Source of the DNA: Bacillota bacterium | GTDB lineage: Bacteria > Bacillota > Clostridia > Lachnospirales > Cellulosilyticaceae | Length of the DNA: 22,075 nucleotides | Assembly: GCA_023410675.1 (NCBI GenBank) | Contig: JAEYPM010000102.1 | Location: 1 to 22,075 of the forward strand | Direction: 5' to 3' | Shown here: positions 14,529 to 22,075 of the stretch, piece by piece | How the letters are laid out: each line of letters starts with the position of its first letter | How positions within the stretch are numbered: position 1 is the first letter of the stretch | Translations under genes and position numbers: made by a program | Notes under the pieces: generated by a model | Databases searched by the model: none | Told to the model about the DNA's origin: nothing | What the model saw: the letters and a program-made list of their open reading frames with translations, nothing else

Positions 14529-16589
14529 CTATATGTCTGCACTTTCTTCTGTGGCACATGCTTCTTTCATTGCTTTGATTGAAACTTGTGCCAAAATATC
14601 TTCTTTTATCTTAAGTACTTCTGGTGAATAGTCAACCTCATTGTTTGTATCTAAGTTACTCAGTTTCTCACTAAGTAATAGCATCACTAATGACTCAAAG
14701 GCATTGGTTCCCCCTGCTTCATTACTAGAATGGATAACTGTTTTTGGAACAATATCTATATTTCCCTCTCTAATTGCATTTGTAAATGAAGTCATAACAT
14801 CATCAATAACTTTATACTGAGGACCACCGTATGCATTAACTTGTTCTTTTGCTGCAATGGCTTTAGAAATACCCACTCTTGCTTCTTTATCTGCCTCGGC
14901 TTCTGCAGTAATTTTAATTTTAAATGCTTCTGCTTCAGATTGTTTTTTTATCTTATAGGCGTCTGCTTCAGAAAGTCTCTGTATTTTTTCTGCATCTTGT
15001 TTTGCTTTCATAAGTTCAGCTTTACCTTGATTTTCCTGAATTTTAATATTAATATCAGATTCTGTTAAGGTAGTTTGCTGTTTTGCTACAGCTTCAGCTT
15101 CTCTTAATTCCTTTTCTTTTTCAGCTGCTTTTTGTTGCGTTTCATATGTTTCTAACTGCTCTTTAGCTATCTGCCTACTCCTAAGTTGCATCAAGATTGT
15201 ATCAATATTTGAATCTGCTTTTGAGCTACAAGGTGTACCAATAAGAACTTCTTCTAGCTCTAGGTTATAATGATTAAACTTTGCCTTCATTTCTTCTGAA
15301 CTTTGTGCCTGTATTTCATTTCTTCGCTGAATAATCTCAATAAGTGTTTTTGTTTGTCCTACATTTTTGAAATAAGCTGATACCATTGGATCAAGCGTTT
15401 GATCTACAAGCATTTTGATATCCCCAAATCTTTGAATAACAAGTGGAGCCTTTTTATAATCAATATGAAATACAACTGATAAAGGTAATGTCGGCTCAAA
15501 TGCATCTTTAGTAATAAGATCTACTTCTGATAAGTTTTCATCATATTTATGATTACCAACTTCATTACTAATCCATTTAAGAATAACATTTGTTGTAGGC
15601 ACTAATATAACGTTACCGGCATAAGTATTAAAAGCATATTTGCCTGGCATTAAAGGTTCATTCCAAACGCCTTTGTGCCCTTTTTGAACCAATTCTCCAT
15701 GCTTATAATCTGTACCAGAAAAATCTTCACCTTTTGAGCCTGTATAAGAAACAACGACACCAACAAATCCAACTGGAATAATAATCTTTGGAATAAATTC
15801 GACTGTTGCAAATAAGCGATTAATAAAGTAAGTTCCATCTGCAAGTACTTGGTGTTGCCTTCCTCTATATCCATTGGCTCTTAAAAAAGCATCAATATCT
15901 TGAAAATTATTATGATAATTAGGATCCTCTGCATCATCTCCAACCGTAGGACAGATAATACTTTCATTTCCTAAAGAGGGACCATCATGAACTGTCACAA
16001 TACCAATTTGGTCACTATTGCCATCAATAACAACAGGTGAAAATCCTTTTCTTTCTCGAATTAAGTGTGACATCTGCATGATCGTCTCATATTCTTCTCT
16101 ATTACCTGTTTTTAGATAATATGTCTTCGTCTCAGTAATAATAACAAATTGAGCTAAATTAAAAGCATAGGTTCCTTCACGAATGATTCCTCTTTGAGGT
16201 CCCTTTTGCCCCCCATGGCTTAAAAATGCCCTTGCATCTTGAAAGTTGTTGCACTCTGGCACTGTTTTAGCAAGAGTTTGTGTTGGTTCAAGTGCCTTAC
16301 CATCTCTAGCAAATACATACGCAATCTTCCCTTGTGGTACTGTAACAAGGGGCATAATATGTATTTTATAAACAAAAGGCGTTTTGAAATGAATACCTCC
16401 TCGCAACAACTCAGGCTGATATCCTGCTTCTCCATTTAATGCAATAATCTGTTCTTTAAGTGAGCCTTTTACAGACCACCACTTTTCCACAATCCCCACT
16501 TTATCATTAGATATTACTCTAAATCCTATTGCCCATAAAAATACAATGAATAACAAAACAGACACGCCTATAAATATTAATACTGACAT
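14529..16589 (-). CDS. SPFH/band 7 (flotillin-like) membrane protein with N-terminal beta-repeat modules
   Basis: The start at 16589 (686 residues) was chosen because AGAGGTGAGG fits this ATG; an in-frame GTG nine bases upstream would lie within the ribosome site. One N-terminal membrane segment (about 2-24) is followed by modules that repeat the pattern 'DG - NNFQDxxAFL - GTYxxN': PQGKIAYVFARDG (85-97), NNFQDARAFLSHGG and GTYAFN; then GIVTVHDG (196-203), NNFQDIDAFLRANG and GTYFIN; then PVGFVGVVVSYTG (272-284) and PGKYAFN. The SPFH domain covers about 325-460. A long charged helix rich in Ala, Glu and Lys (about 465-585) follows, then GGPQYKVIDDVM and an acidic tail. Such proteins oligomerise at the membrane and scaffold microdomains. 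The gene is flanked by its own promoter and terminator, with no NfeD-type partner gene beside it. Confidence 0.88.
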   Translation of the reverse strand: MSVLIFIGVSVLLFIVFLWAIGFRVISNDKVGIVEKWWSVKGSLKEQIIALNGEAGYQPELLRGGIHFKTPFVYKIHIMPLVTVPQGKIAYVFARDGKALEPTQTLAKTVPECNNFQDARAFLSHGGQKGPQRGIIREGTYAFNLAQFVIITETKTYYLKTGNREEYETIMQMSHLIRERKGFSPVVIDGNSDQIGIVTVHDGPSLGNESIICPTVGDDAEDPNYHNNFQDIDAFLRANGYRGRQHQVLADGTYFINRLFATVEFIPKIIIPVGFVGVVVSYTGSKGEDFSGTDYKHGELVQKGHKGVWNEPLMPGKYAFNTYAGNVILVPTTNVILKWISNEVGNHKYDENLSEVDLITKDAFEPTLPLSVVFHIDYKKAPLVIQRFGDIKMLVDQTLDPMVSAYFKNVGQTKTLIEIIQRRNEIQAQSSEEMKAKFNHYNLELEEVLIGTPCSSKADSNIDTILMQLRSRQIAKEQLETYETQQKAAEKEKELREAEAVAKQQTTLTESDINIKIQENQGKAELMKAKQDAEKIQRLSEADAYKIKKQSEAEAFKIKITAEAEADKEARVGISKAIAAKEQVNAYGGPQYKVIDDVMTSFTNAIREGNIDIVPKTVIHSSNEAGGTNAFESLVMLLLSEKLSNLDTNNEVDYSPEVLKIKEDILAQVSIKAMKEACATEESADI

Positions 16590-16692
16590 ATGCCTCACCT
16601 CTCAATTTATCACAATTAAATATACTTACTTAACCATTTTAATAAATTAACAATGTGAAAAATATTGTTTACATTTCTCCTTTCTATTCTTG

Positions 16693-16720
16693 ATTATAAT
16701 TCACTAAATAATAAAAACAA
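16693..16720 (-). promoter_or_regulatory. Candidate promoter for the SPFH-protein gene
   Basis: On the minus strand: TTGTTT (16715-16720), 16-base spacer, perfect TATAAT (16693-16698). The leader would be about 100 bases. Confidence 0.55.
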
Positions 16721-16744
16721 GATATTTTATTTTATTGTATTATA

Positions 16745-16753
16745 TGATATACT
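16745..16753 (+). promoter_or_regulatory. Extended -10 element of the tRNA-Thr gene
   Basis: TGA-TATACT is an extended -10 ending 29 bases before the mature tRNA. The -35 region is only T-rich. Confidence 0.55.
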
Positions 16754-16782
16754 GTTTTAGGATTATGTGCTGTTTTTTTGAT

Positions 16783-16855
16783 GCTGGGGTAGCTCAGTTG
16801 GCAGAGCAATTGATTCGTAATCAATAGGTCGAGGGTTCAAATCCCTTCCTCAGCT
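16783..16855 (+). tRNA. tRNA-Thr, anticodon CGU
   Basis: A complete 73-base cloverleaf. The acceptor stem GCTGGGG pairs with CCTCAGC with one G-T pair. The D-arm is GCTC/GAGC. The anticodon stem ATTGA/TCAAT carries the loop TTCGTAA, giving anticodon CGT (CGU) for ACG codons. The T-arm is GAGGG-TTCAAAT-CCCTT. The discriminator base is T, and CCA is not encoded, so it must be added after transcription. The gene stands alone on the plus strand between two minus-strand genes, with its own promoter element and terminator. Confidence 0.97.
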
Positions 16856-16860
16856 TTCCT

Positions 16861-16906
16861 TAATATAAAAAAATGCTAGATAGTTATCTAGCATTTTTTT
16901 ATATTA
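16861..16906 (+). terminator. Terminator of tRNA-Thr
   Basis: A perfect 22-bp inverted repeat (16861-16882 with 16885-16906) starts five bases after the tRNA. Its core is ATGCTAGATA/TATCTAGCAT, followed by seven Ts. Because the stem feet are A/T-tracts, it may also end the minus-strand GH19 gene, whose stop is at 16982. Confidence 0.9.
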
Positions 16907-16981
16907 TTATGATAACAACTTTATAGCATACTATAGTGGATATAGCACTATAAGTAAATTACAGATTAAAGAAAAATACAG

Positions 16982-18061
16982 TTATTTAAATGCATACATA
17001 CCATATGTATTAATTTTCTCATTAGATATATCTATACCCCACTTTTTTGTATAGTACTGATAGTGTCCAGTTCTTGCAAAAATGCTATGGTCACTTGTTA
17101 GCTTGTTACTTGCAGCACTTCCTCTCACAATCATAATAGCTATACCAAAACATGGTGTTGTCCTTCCACTAGCAATATCTGACTGCTTTGGCTGCCATTC
17201 ATGTGTCATAACCGAATGACACGAAGGTTTGCTGCCTTGTGGAATCATCCAAAAAGCTATTGCTGTCATAAAGCCTAATTTCCCATCTTCTACTACATAT
17301 TCTGGATGATTAAGGAGTACATTTTTATCTCCAAATATAATACCACTAAGCAGACCATAATTATAATTCCATGTAATTTGCATAGGCCCTCGACCATGAT
17401 AAGACTTTCCTAAAACAGGTGGATATAGTTCATTTTGAACACTATAGGCAGCACAATTCGCATTTCGATATTTTATTTCCTCATTATAATAAAGACCTAA
17501 GCATTTATCTCCTCCAAGGCAATGCATAGGATTCCCCTCAGTTTCTCCTACAATACATGCCAGAAATCCTGCTAATTCTCTTTGTCTTTCCTCCTTTGTT
17601 CCCTCCATTAAAAATGTCCCCATATCTACTATTTTTTCCTCTATAGGAACATCAATTAACCACTTACTATTAAAAGATGAATCTTGAATAATCAGTACTT
17701 GTTCTTTACTTTCTTTGTCTAACCTATAAATTTGAAAACATGATAGTCTTCCTTGTCTATATGCTATTTTATATTTTATTTTAGATATCTGTTCTATTGC
17801 ATCTTTAAAATTTTCGTATGAATAATAATTTCTACTGCATTGTGGTCCATTACAATTTGGAAAAAGCTCGTTAAAGTACTCTTTTGGAAAAATTTCTTCC
17901 AAGTTATCTATTACCTTCTGCGATAAATATTCTTCATCTACTCCTTGCCATTTTTCTTCTATTTGCTCATCTGTTAATTTAATTGCATTGGCTTTTATAT
18001 CAGTGTTATATAACCCTAGTACAACTAATATAAGCATCATCCATACTATTTTTTGTTTCAT
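16982..18061 (-). CDS. Secreted GH19 family chitinase-like glycoside hydrolase
   Basis: A 359-residue exported protein: a charged start (MKQK), a hydrophobic stretch and a likely cleavage site around residue 24-26 (KANA). Residues 27-145 are not recognised. The GH19 domain runs from about 155. RELAGFLACIVGETEG matches the catalytic helix (consensus HET), with Glu173 as the likely acid; the usual His is Gly172 here. LYYNEEIKYR (Glu194/195) follows, then the diagnostic YHGRGPMQITWNYNYG (221-236), LGFMTAIAFWM (262-272, one mismatch to the second GH19 signature) and CHSVMTHEW. The domain hydrolyses chitin, and in some phage and bacterial versions peptidoglycan. Many cysteines suggest disulfides outside the cell. 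SD AGGGA is present. No carbohydrate-binding module, dockerin or SLH anchor is visible. Confidence 0.88.
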   Translation of the reverse strand: MKQKIVWMMLILVVLGLYNTDIKANAIKLTDEQIEEKWQGVDEEYLSQKVIDNLEEIFPKEYFNELFPNCNGPQCSRNYYSYENFKDAIEQISKIKYKIAYRQGRLSCFQIYRLDKESKEQVLIIQDSSFNSKWLIDVPIEEKIVDMGTFLMEGTKEERQRELAGFLACIVGETEGNPMHCLGGDKCLGLYYNEEIKYRNANCAAYSVQNELYPPVLGKSYHGRGPMQITWNYNYGLLSGIIFGDKNVLLNHPEYVVEDGKLGFMTAIAFWMIPQGSKPSCHSVMTHEWQPKQSDIASGRTTPCFGIAIMIVRGSAASNKLTSDHSIFARTGHYQYYTKKWGIDISNEKINTYGMYAFK

Positions 18062-18126
18062 AGCTATCCCTATCTTTCTCTATCAAAATACTACTGCTAT
18101 ATTTATAATATTATTTATTTACAAAC

Positions 18127-18155
18127 AGTTTATCATTTCTTTTATTTCTATTCAA
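18127..18155 (-). promoter_or_regulatory. Promoter of the GH19 gene
   Basis: On the minus strand: TTGAAT (18150-18155), 17-base spacer, and TGA-TAAACT extended -10 (TAAACT at 18127-18132). A second, weaker TTGTAA/TATAGC pair lies just downstream. Confidence 0.5.
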
Positions 18156-18225
18156 TCTCTATATGTACAAAAATTGTTTGTATCTATGTTTCATGTAGAG
18201 GTTCCATAATATGAATGATTAAGGA

Positions 18226-18275
18226 AAAAACCTCCATACTGGCTAAAATCATTCTATACCAGTATGGAGGTTTTT
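18226..18275 (-). terminator. Terminator of the prsA-fruK operon
   Basis: A perfect 17-bp stem (18226-18242 with 18259-18275) runs into TTTTTTCC on the minus strand. Its 5' arm encodes the last residues of FruK and the stop codon (18249-18251) lies in the loop. Confidence 0.9.
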
Positions 18276-19178
18276 ACTACCATCCTCAAAATATAATAAT
18301 ATTTCTTTCTTTGTTGCTAAATCCTCAGAAAATGCTGTTGCACTACCAGCTGCTATACCCATTTCTAAAGCCTTTTGATAACTGTGGTGCTTAAGATATC
18401 CAGCAATAAATCCTGCTACCATAGAATCTCCCGATCCTACTGAATTCTTTACTTTTCCCTCTATTCCTTTATGCTCTAAAACCATTCCATCATCTGTAAG
18501 CAAAATAGCTCCCTGCTGAGCCATAGAAACAAGTACATTTCTTGCCCCCATTTCTTGGAGTTTTTTTGCATAAATAGTAGCTTCCTCTTTAGTCTTTATT
18601 TGCGTATCAAATATGTCACCAAGTTCATGATGATTGGGTTTAATTAAAAACGGATGATATTGAAGGACACTTACTAAAGTATCTTTTGTTGTATCTACTA
18701 CACAATTAATATCTTCACCTTGAAACTTGTATACTAAGTCACTATACACGCTTTTAGATATCCCATGAGGAATACTACCTGAAAGAACCAAAAAATCTCC
18801 TGGCTTTATTTTGTCTACCTTTTGATATAACCTTTTTATAGCATCATCTGTTATAATTGGCCCAATTCCATTAATTTCAGTTTCTTTAGTGCTTTTAAGC
18901 TTAATATTCATTCGTGATACGCCCTCTTTAACCTCAATAAAATCACAATCTATTCCATTTATACGTATCATTCTTTCTAATTCTTTACCCACAAAACCCG
19001 CAATAAAACCTAAGGCTTTGCTTGGAATATCAAGCTCATATAATACCCTAGAAACATTGATCCCTTTTCCACCCGGATAAAATATTTCATTACATGTTCT
19101 ATTAAGGGTACCTTCTACAAAATTATGCACGTAACAAATATAATCAAGGGATGGGTTAAATGTAACTGTATAAATCAT
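18249..19178 (-). CDS. fruK: 1-phosphofructokinase (PfkB family)
   Basis: A 309-residue cytoplasmic sugar kinase. MIYTVTFNPSLDYICYV is the typical FruK/LacC start; GGKGINVSR (36-44) is the first PfkB signature; SGSIPHGI lies mid-protein; and NSVGSGDSMVAGF (245-257) carries the anion hole and the catalytic Asp251. The best call is phosphorylation of fructose 1-phosphate to fructose 1,6-bisphosphate; tagatose 6-phosphate kinase (LacC) cannot be fully excluded. Its ATG overlaps the TAA of prsA by one base (TAATG) and has no clear ribosome site of its own, so translation is probably coupled. No fruA PTS gene or DeoR-type fruR is adjacent, which is unusual for fruK. A strong terminator overlaps the 3' end. 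Confidence 0.92.
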   Translation of the reverse strand: MIYTVTFNPSLDYICYVHNFVEGTLNRTCNEIFYPGGKGINVSRVLYELDIPSKALGFIAGFVGKELERMIRINGIDCDFIEVKEGVSRMNIKLKSTKETEINGIGPIITDDAIKRLYQKVDKIKPGDFLVLSGSIPHGISKSVYSDLVYKFQGEDINCVVDTTKDTLVSVLQYHPFLIKPNHHELGDIFDTQIKTKEEATIYAKKLQEMGARNVLVSMAQQGAILLTDDGMVLEHKGIEGKVKNSVGSGDSMVAGFIAGYLKHHSYQKALEMGIAAGSATAFSEDLATKKEILLYFEDGSKNLHTGIE

Positions 19179-20134
19179 TATTTATCAGTTTTTGCTTCTG
19201 TAGTAGCATTTGGTACTTCTGTAGTGGCACTTTCAGTAGTCGTAGTCTCTGCTAATTTATTTTGCACATTATATTCAGTATGTTTTTCTTGTATCCAAGT
19301 TGTATAAGTAGCAGGTAATTTTTCCTGTAATAAAATATCTTTTATCTTATCTTTACTTTCTTCATAATTAGCCACTTTTGCTGCTTGTTTTTCTTCTACT
19401 TTAATAATATGAAATCCAAAATCAGTTTTTATAGGATCACTTATACTTCCTGGTGTTAACGAAAATGCTGCATCCTCAAATTCTGGCACCATTTGTCCTC
19501 TTCCAAAAAAGCCTAAACTACCACCCATATCTTTGTTTGCAGTATCCATTGAGTATTCCTTTGCAAGCTGTGAAAAGTCTCCACCTTGATCTATTTTATC
19601 TTTTACTTCTTTTGCTTTTTCTTCACTATCTACTAAAATATGGCTTGCCTTTACTTGCTCTTCAGTTGCAAAAGATGAAGTGTTTTCTTCAAAATACTTT
19701 TTCATATCTTCTTCTGAAATTGTAATTTTAGGTTCAAGTAATTTTGTGATAATTAAGTCTGTTTTAATATTTTTCTTAATATCATCCTCAGTAAATCCAT
19801 ATTGCATAAGTGCTATTGCAAATTGGTCTGGTCCACCATATTGTTGTATTAACTCATCAAGCTTTGCTTGTACTTCTTCATCTGGAATACTTACCTTATT
19901 TTTTTCACTTTCAATATCAACAATTTTTTCGGCAATTAATGTTTCTAAAGCTGCTTCTCCACTTTGCTCAACTAAAACGTTGTATAATTCATCTTTAGTA
20001 ATATTCTGACCATTAACAATAGCAACTACATCACTTGCAGAAGCATTATTTTTGCTACAACCTGACAGAGCTAAAATTAATATTAGTCCCAATAATAATA
20101 TCTTATGAGTTTTTTGTACCTTTTGATTCTTCAT
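19178..20134 (-). CDS. prsA: PrsA-like foldase lipoprotein (parvulin peptidyl-prolyl isomerase)
   Basis: A 318-residue lipoprotein: the signal segment LLLGLILILALSGC ends in lipidated Cys26. A SurA-like helical region (VVAIVNGQNITKDEL onward, about 36-155) is followed by the parvulin domain (about 162-247: ASHILVDSEEKA, FSQLAKEYS, GGSLGFFGRGQMVPEFEDA, FGFHIIKVEE). A second helical part comes after it, then a Thr/Glu-rich low-complexity tail (296-318). The family helps exported proteins fold on the outer face of the membrane. AAAAGGAGAAATATAC precedes the ATG. The promoter at 20253-20281 bears a palindrome on its -35. The gene is the first of a two-gene operon with fruK, with a one-base overlap. 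Confidence 0.95.
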   Translation of the reverse strand: MKNQKVQKTHKILLLGLILILALSGCSKNNASASDVVAIVNGQNITKDELYNVLVEQSGEAALETLIAEKIVDIESEKNKVSIPDEEVQAKLDELIQQYGGPDQFAIALMQYGFTEDDIKKNIKTDLIITKLLEPKITISEEDMKKYFEENTSSFATEEQVKASHILVDSEEKAKEVKDKIDQGGDFSQLAKEYSMDTANKDMGGSLGFFGRGQMVPEFEDAAFSLTPGSISDPIKTDFGFHIIKVEEKQAAKVANYEESKDKIKDILLQEKLPATYTTWIQEKHTEYNVQNKLAETTTTESATTEVPNATTEAKTDK

Positions 20135-20252
20135 GTATATTTCTCCTTTTCCTTTTCTTTCATTTTCAGAAATCCCCTAGATTATTTATACAATATAATA
20201 AACATTATGTTACTCGTTTAAAAGCTATTTAGAGGAAATAATCTGCATTTCC

Positions 20253-20281
20253 ACTATAAGATATATAACTTAATAAGTCAA
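20253..20281 (-). promoter_or_regulatory. Sigma-A promoter of the prsA-fruK operon
   Basis: On the minus strand: TTGACT (20276-20281), 17-base spacer, TATAGT (20253-20258), both five of six to consensus. The leader is about 115 bases. An 18-base palindrome covers the -35. Confidence 0.75.
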
Positions 20282-20288
20282 CTTATTA
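20271..20288. promoter_or_regulatory. 18-base palindrome on the prsA -35, candidate operator
   Basis: TAATAAGT-CA-ACTTATTA is a perfect 8-2-8 inverted repeat. It fully contains the -35 hexamer at 20276-20281. No T-tract follows, so a terminator role for the ABC gene upstream is unlikely. Confidence 0.5.
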
Positions 20289-20317
20289 TTATATAGAATT
20301 TATATTTTACCTTATTA

Positions 20318-22075
20318 TTAAGACAATTCAAAGGTGCCCGTATAAAGTTGATAATACTTCCCTTTTTGACTGATTAGTTCTTCGTGATTGCCTCTTTCTA
20401 TAATTTTCCCTTGTTCTAAAACCATGATTACATCAGCATTTTTTACTGTTGAAAGTCTATGAGCAATGACAAATACTGTTCTTCCTTTCATAAGTCTATC
20501 CATGCCCTCTTGAATAATAGACTCTGTTCTTGTATCAATACTTGAAGTGGCTTCATCAAGTATTAAAACTGGAGGATCATTAATGGCTACTCTTGCAATA
20601 GTTAATAATTGCCTTTGACCTTGAGATAAACTTCCTCCATCTCCTGTAATAACTGTTTCATAACCATTTGGTAAATGTTTGATAAATTGATGGGCATTAG
20701 CAAGCTTTGCTGCTTGATACACTTCCTCATCTGTTGCATCTAATTTTCCATATTTAATATTTTCAGCTATTGTTCCTGTAAAAAGGTGAGCATCTTGTAA
20801 TACAATTCCTAAAGATCTTCTTAAATCATCCTTTTTGATTTTATTAATATTGATACCATCATATCTAATTTTCCCTTCTTGAATATCATAAAATCGATTA
20901 ATTAAATTAGTTATGGTTGTCTTCCCTGCTCCAGTAGCACCTACAAAGGCTACCTTTTGTCCTTGCTTTGCATACAAGCTTATGTTTTTAAGTATTGTTT
21001 TAGTTTCTGTATACCCAAAATCAACATCATCAAAGACAACCTCTCCAAGAAGCTTTGTATAAGTAACATGACCATCTTCATGAGGATGTTTCCAAGCCCA
21101 CATACCTGTACGTTCTTTGTTTTCTATTAGCTCGCTGTTTTCATTCTCTTTAGCATATACTAAGGATACATAACCGTTATCTACTTCTACCTTTTCATCT
21201 AATAGCTTAAATATACGTTCTGAACCAGCAAGTGCCATAAGAATAAAATTAAATTGTTGAGAAGCTTGGTTGATTGTTTGGCTAAGTGCTCTAGTTAGCT
21301 GCAAGAATGATGCTAGTGCTCCAATAGTGAAACCTCCAAATCCCATAATAGCAAATAACGCTCCAGTAATAGTGATAAGCACATAAGCTATATAACCTAT
21401 ATTACCTAATATAGGCATCAATATATTTGCAAACTTATTGGCCTCATAAGCACTTGTACATAGATTTTCATTTAACTCATCAAATTTTTCTTTTGCCTCT
21501 TCTTCATGGCAAAATACTTTAATAACCTTTTGTCCTTCCATCATTTCTTCTATATAGCCATTTAAAATGCCTAAGTCTTTTTGTTGCATACCAAAATACT
21601 TTCCACTTTTTTTACCTAAAACTTTTGTCACATAAAAGACCAAACTCATAATAATTATTTCAATTATCGTTAGCGGAATACTTAAAATGATCATAGAAAT
21701 TAACATACTGGTAATTGATATGGTAGCAGATAATAATTGGGGGATTCCTTGACTGATCATTTGACGCAATGTATCAATATCATTTGTATAAAGACTCATC
21801 AGATTTCCATGAGCATGGGTATCAAAAAAACTAATTGGTAGTTTTTGCATATGTGAAAACATATCATCTCTAATATTTTTTAGTGTTCCTTGTGTAATGA
21901 TAATCATAATACGATTATATACATAAGTTGATATGACGCCAATGTAATAGACGCATCCAATAGTGACAATAGCCCTAATAAGTGGTATAAAATTTGGACT
22001 AGTTGTATTAAGAAGGGGTGTTATATAGTCATCTATAAGACTCCTTAAAAACAAAGTACCAATGACATTAGTTAT
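20318..22075 (-). CDS. ABC exporter half-transporter (fused TMD-NBD), 5' end beyond window
   Basis: The frame is open to the right edge (first visible residues ITNVIGTLFLRSLIDDYITP), so the start codon lies outside; 585 residues are visible. An exporter-type membrane domain of up to six helices is followed by a nucleotide-binding domain: Walker A GATGAGKTT, Q-loop IVLQDAHLF, signature LSQGQRQLL, Walker B VLILDEATSS and switch His in VIAHRLS. An insert before the nucleotide-binding domain carries WAWKHPHEDG, seen in clostridial exporters of the LmrA/YheH type. It exports lipids, drugs or peptides; the substrate is unknown. Such genes usually come in heterodimer pairs, so a partner may lie just beyond the edge. 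No clear terminator follows the stop at 20318. Confidence 0.93.
   Translation of the reverse strand: MTNVIGTLFLRSLIDDYITPLLNTTSPNFIPLIRAIVTIGCVYYIGVISTYVYNRIMIIITQGTLKNIRDDMFSHMQKLPISFFDTHAHGNLMSLYTNDIDTLRQMISQGIPQLLSATISITSMLISMIILSIPLTIIEIIIMSLVFYVTKVLGKKSGKYFGMQQKDLGILNGYIEEMMEGQKVIKVFCHEEEAKEKFDELNENLCTSAYEANKFANILMPILGNIGYIAYVLITITGALFAIMGFGGFTIGALASFLQLTRALSQTINQASQQFNFILMALAGSERIFKLLDEKVEVDNGYVSLVYAKENENSELIENKERTGMWAWKHPHEDGHVTYTKLLGEVVFDDVDFGYTETKTILKNISLYAKQGQKVAFVGATGAGKTTITNLINRFYDIQEGKIRYDGININKIKKDDLRRSLGIVLQDAHLFTGTIAENIKYGKLDATDEEVYQAAKLANAHQFIKHLPNGYETVITGDGGSLSQGQRQLLTIARVAINDPPVLILDEATSSIDTRTESIIQEGMDRLMKGRTVFVIAHRLSTVKNADVIMVLEQGKIIERGNHEELISQKGKYYQLYTGTFELS

Noticed and set aside
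14841..15068. Plus-strand Cys/Phe-rich open frame
   Set aside because: It is the reverse shadow of the Ala/Glu/Lys-rich helix of the SPFH gene; its odd composition comes from the GCT/GAA codons opposite.
16783..16906. tRNA-Thr as the att site of an integrated element
   Set aside because: I saw no repeat of the tRNA 3' end elsewhere in the window and no integrase gene.
14495..16906. Similar stems (TCTAGCAT) in the SPFH and tRNA terminators
   Set aside because: The shared part is only eight bases in AT-rich hairpins, too short to claim a repeat family.
19453..20009. Several overlapping plus-strand frames opposite prsA
   Set aside because: They are antisense shadows with Leu/Ser-rich composition and no recognisable domain.
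1..22075. CRISPR array, toxin-antitoxin pair or defence island
   Set aside because: No regularly spaced repeats, cas genes or recognisable defence proteins were seen; the repeats present are isolated hairpins at gene borders.

Overview
The window is AT-rich, compactly coded DNA from a low-GC, Gram-positive anaerobe, most likely a member of the Clostridia (Lachnospirales, in the direction of Cellulosilyticum-like organisms). The evidence is strong AGGAGG-type ribosome sites, sigma-A promoters of TTGnnn-N17-TATAAT type, lipoprotein signal peptides, rubredoxin, paired 2-hydroxyacyl-CoA-dehydratase activase genes, and a tRNA without an encoded CCA. The genus is a guess made without any database search.

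Layout. Bases 1-700 hold a decayed stretch: the tail of an IS3-family transposase fragment, a hairpin, and a small membrane protein resembling the first part of a 7TM sensor-kinase domain. Next on the minus strand come threonine ammonia-lyase (706-1905), a MATE exporter (2019-3434) and a cytidylate-kinase-like protein (3640-4269). A leaderless parvulin isomerase runs divergently (4478-5221) and converges on a 53-residue rubredoxin (5251-5412). A ZnuA-type metal-binding lipoprotein (5613-6539) has a clear promoter with a perfect 7-1-7 palindrome just downstream, and is divergent from an amino-acid permease (6766-8106).

A minus-strand operon of three genes follows: a double ASKHA activase-like protein of about 975 residues (10037-12964), its 425-residue partner (8755-10032) and a CmpB-type membrane protein (8147-8677). 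Upstream lie mutY (13119-14162) and a 686-residue SPFH/flotillin-like protein with internal beta-repeat modules (14529-16589). Between these two genes is a 366-base gap bounded by terminator-like hairpins.

The right part holds tRNA-Thr(CGU) with its terminator, a secreted GH19 chitinase-like protein (16982-18061), a translationally overlapping prsA-fruK pair (18249-20134), and an ABC exporter half-transporter cut by the right edge.

Most genes are housekeeping or transport genes. I saw no CRISPR array, prophage or recognisable defence cassette. The least ordinary signals are the vault-like architecture of the SPFH protein, the split activase system with a start-codon-enclosing inverted repeat in its operon, the two-terminator gap before mutY, and several perfect palindromes lying on readable promoters.
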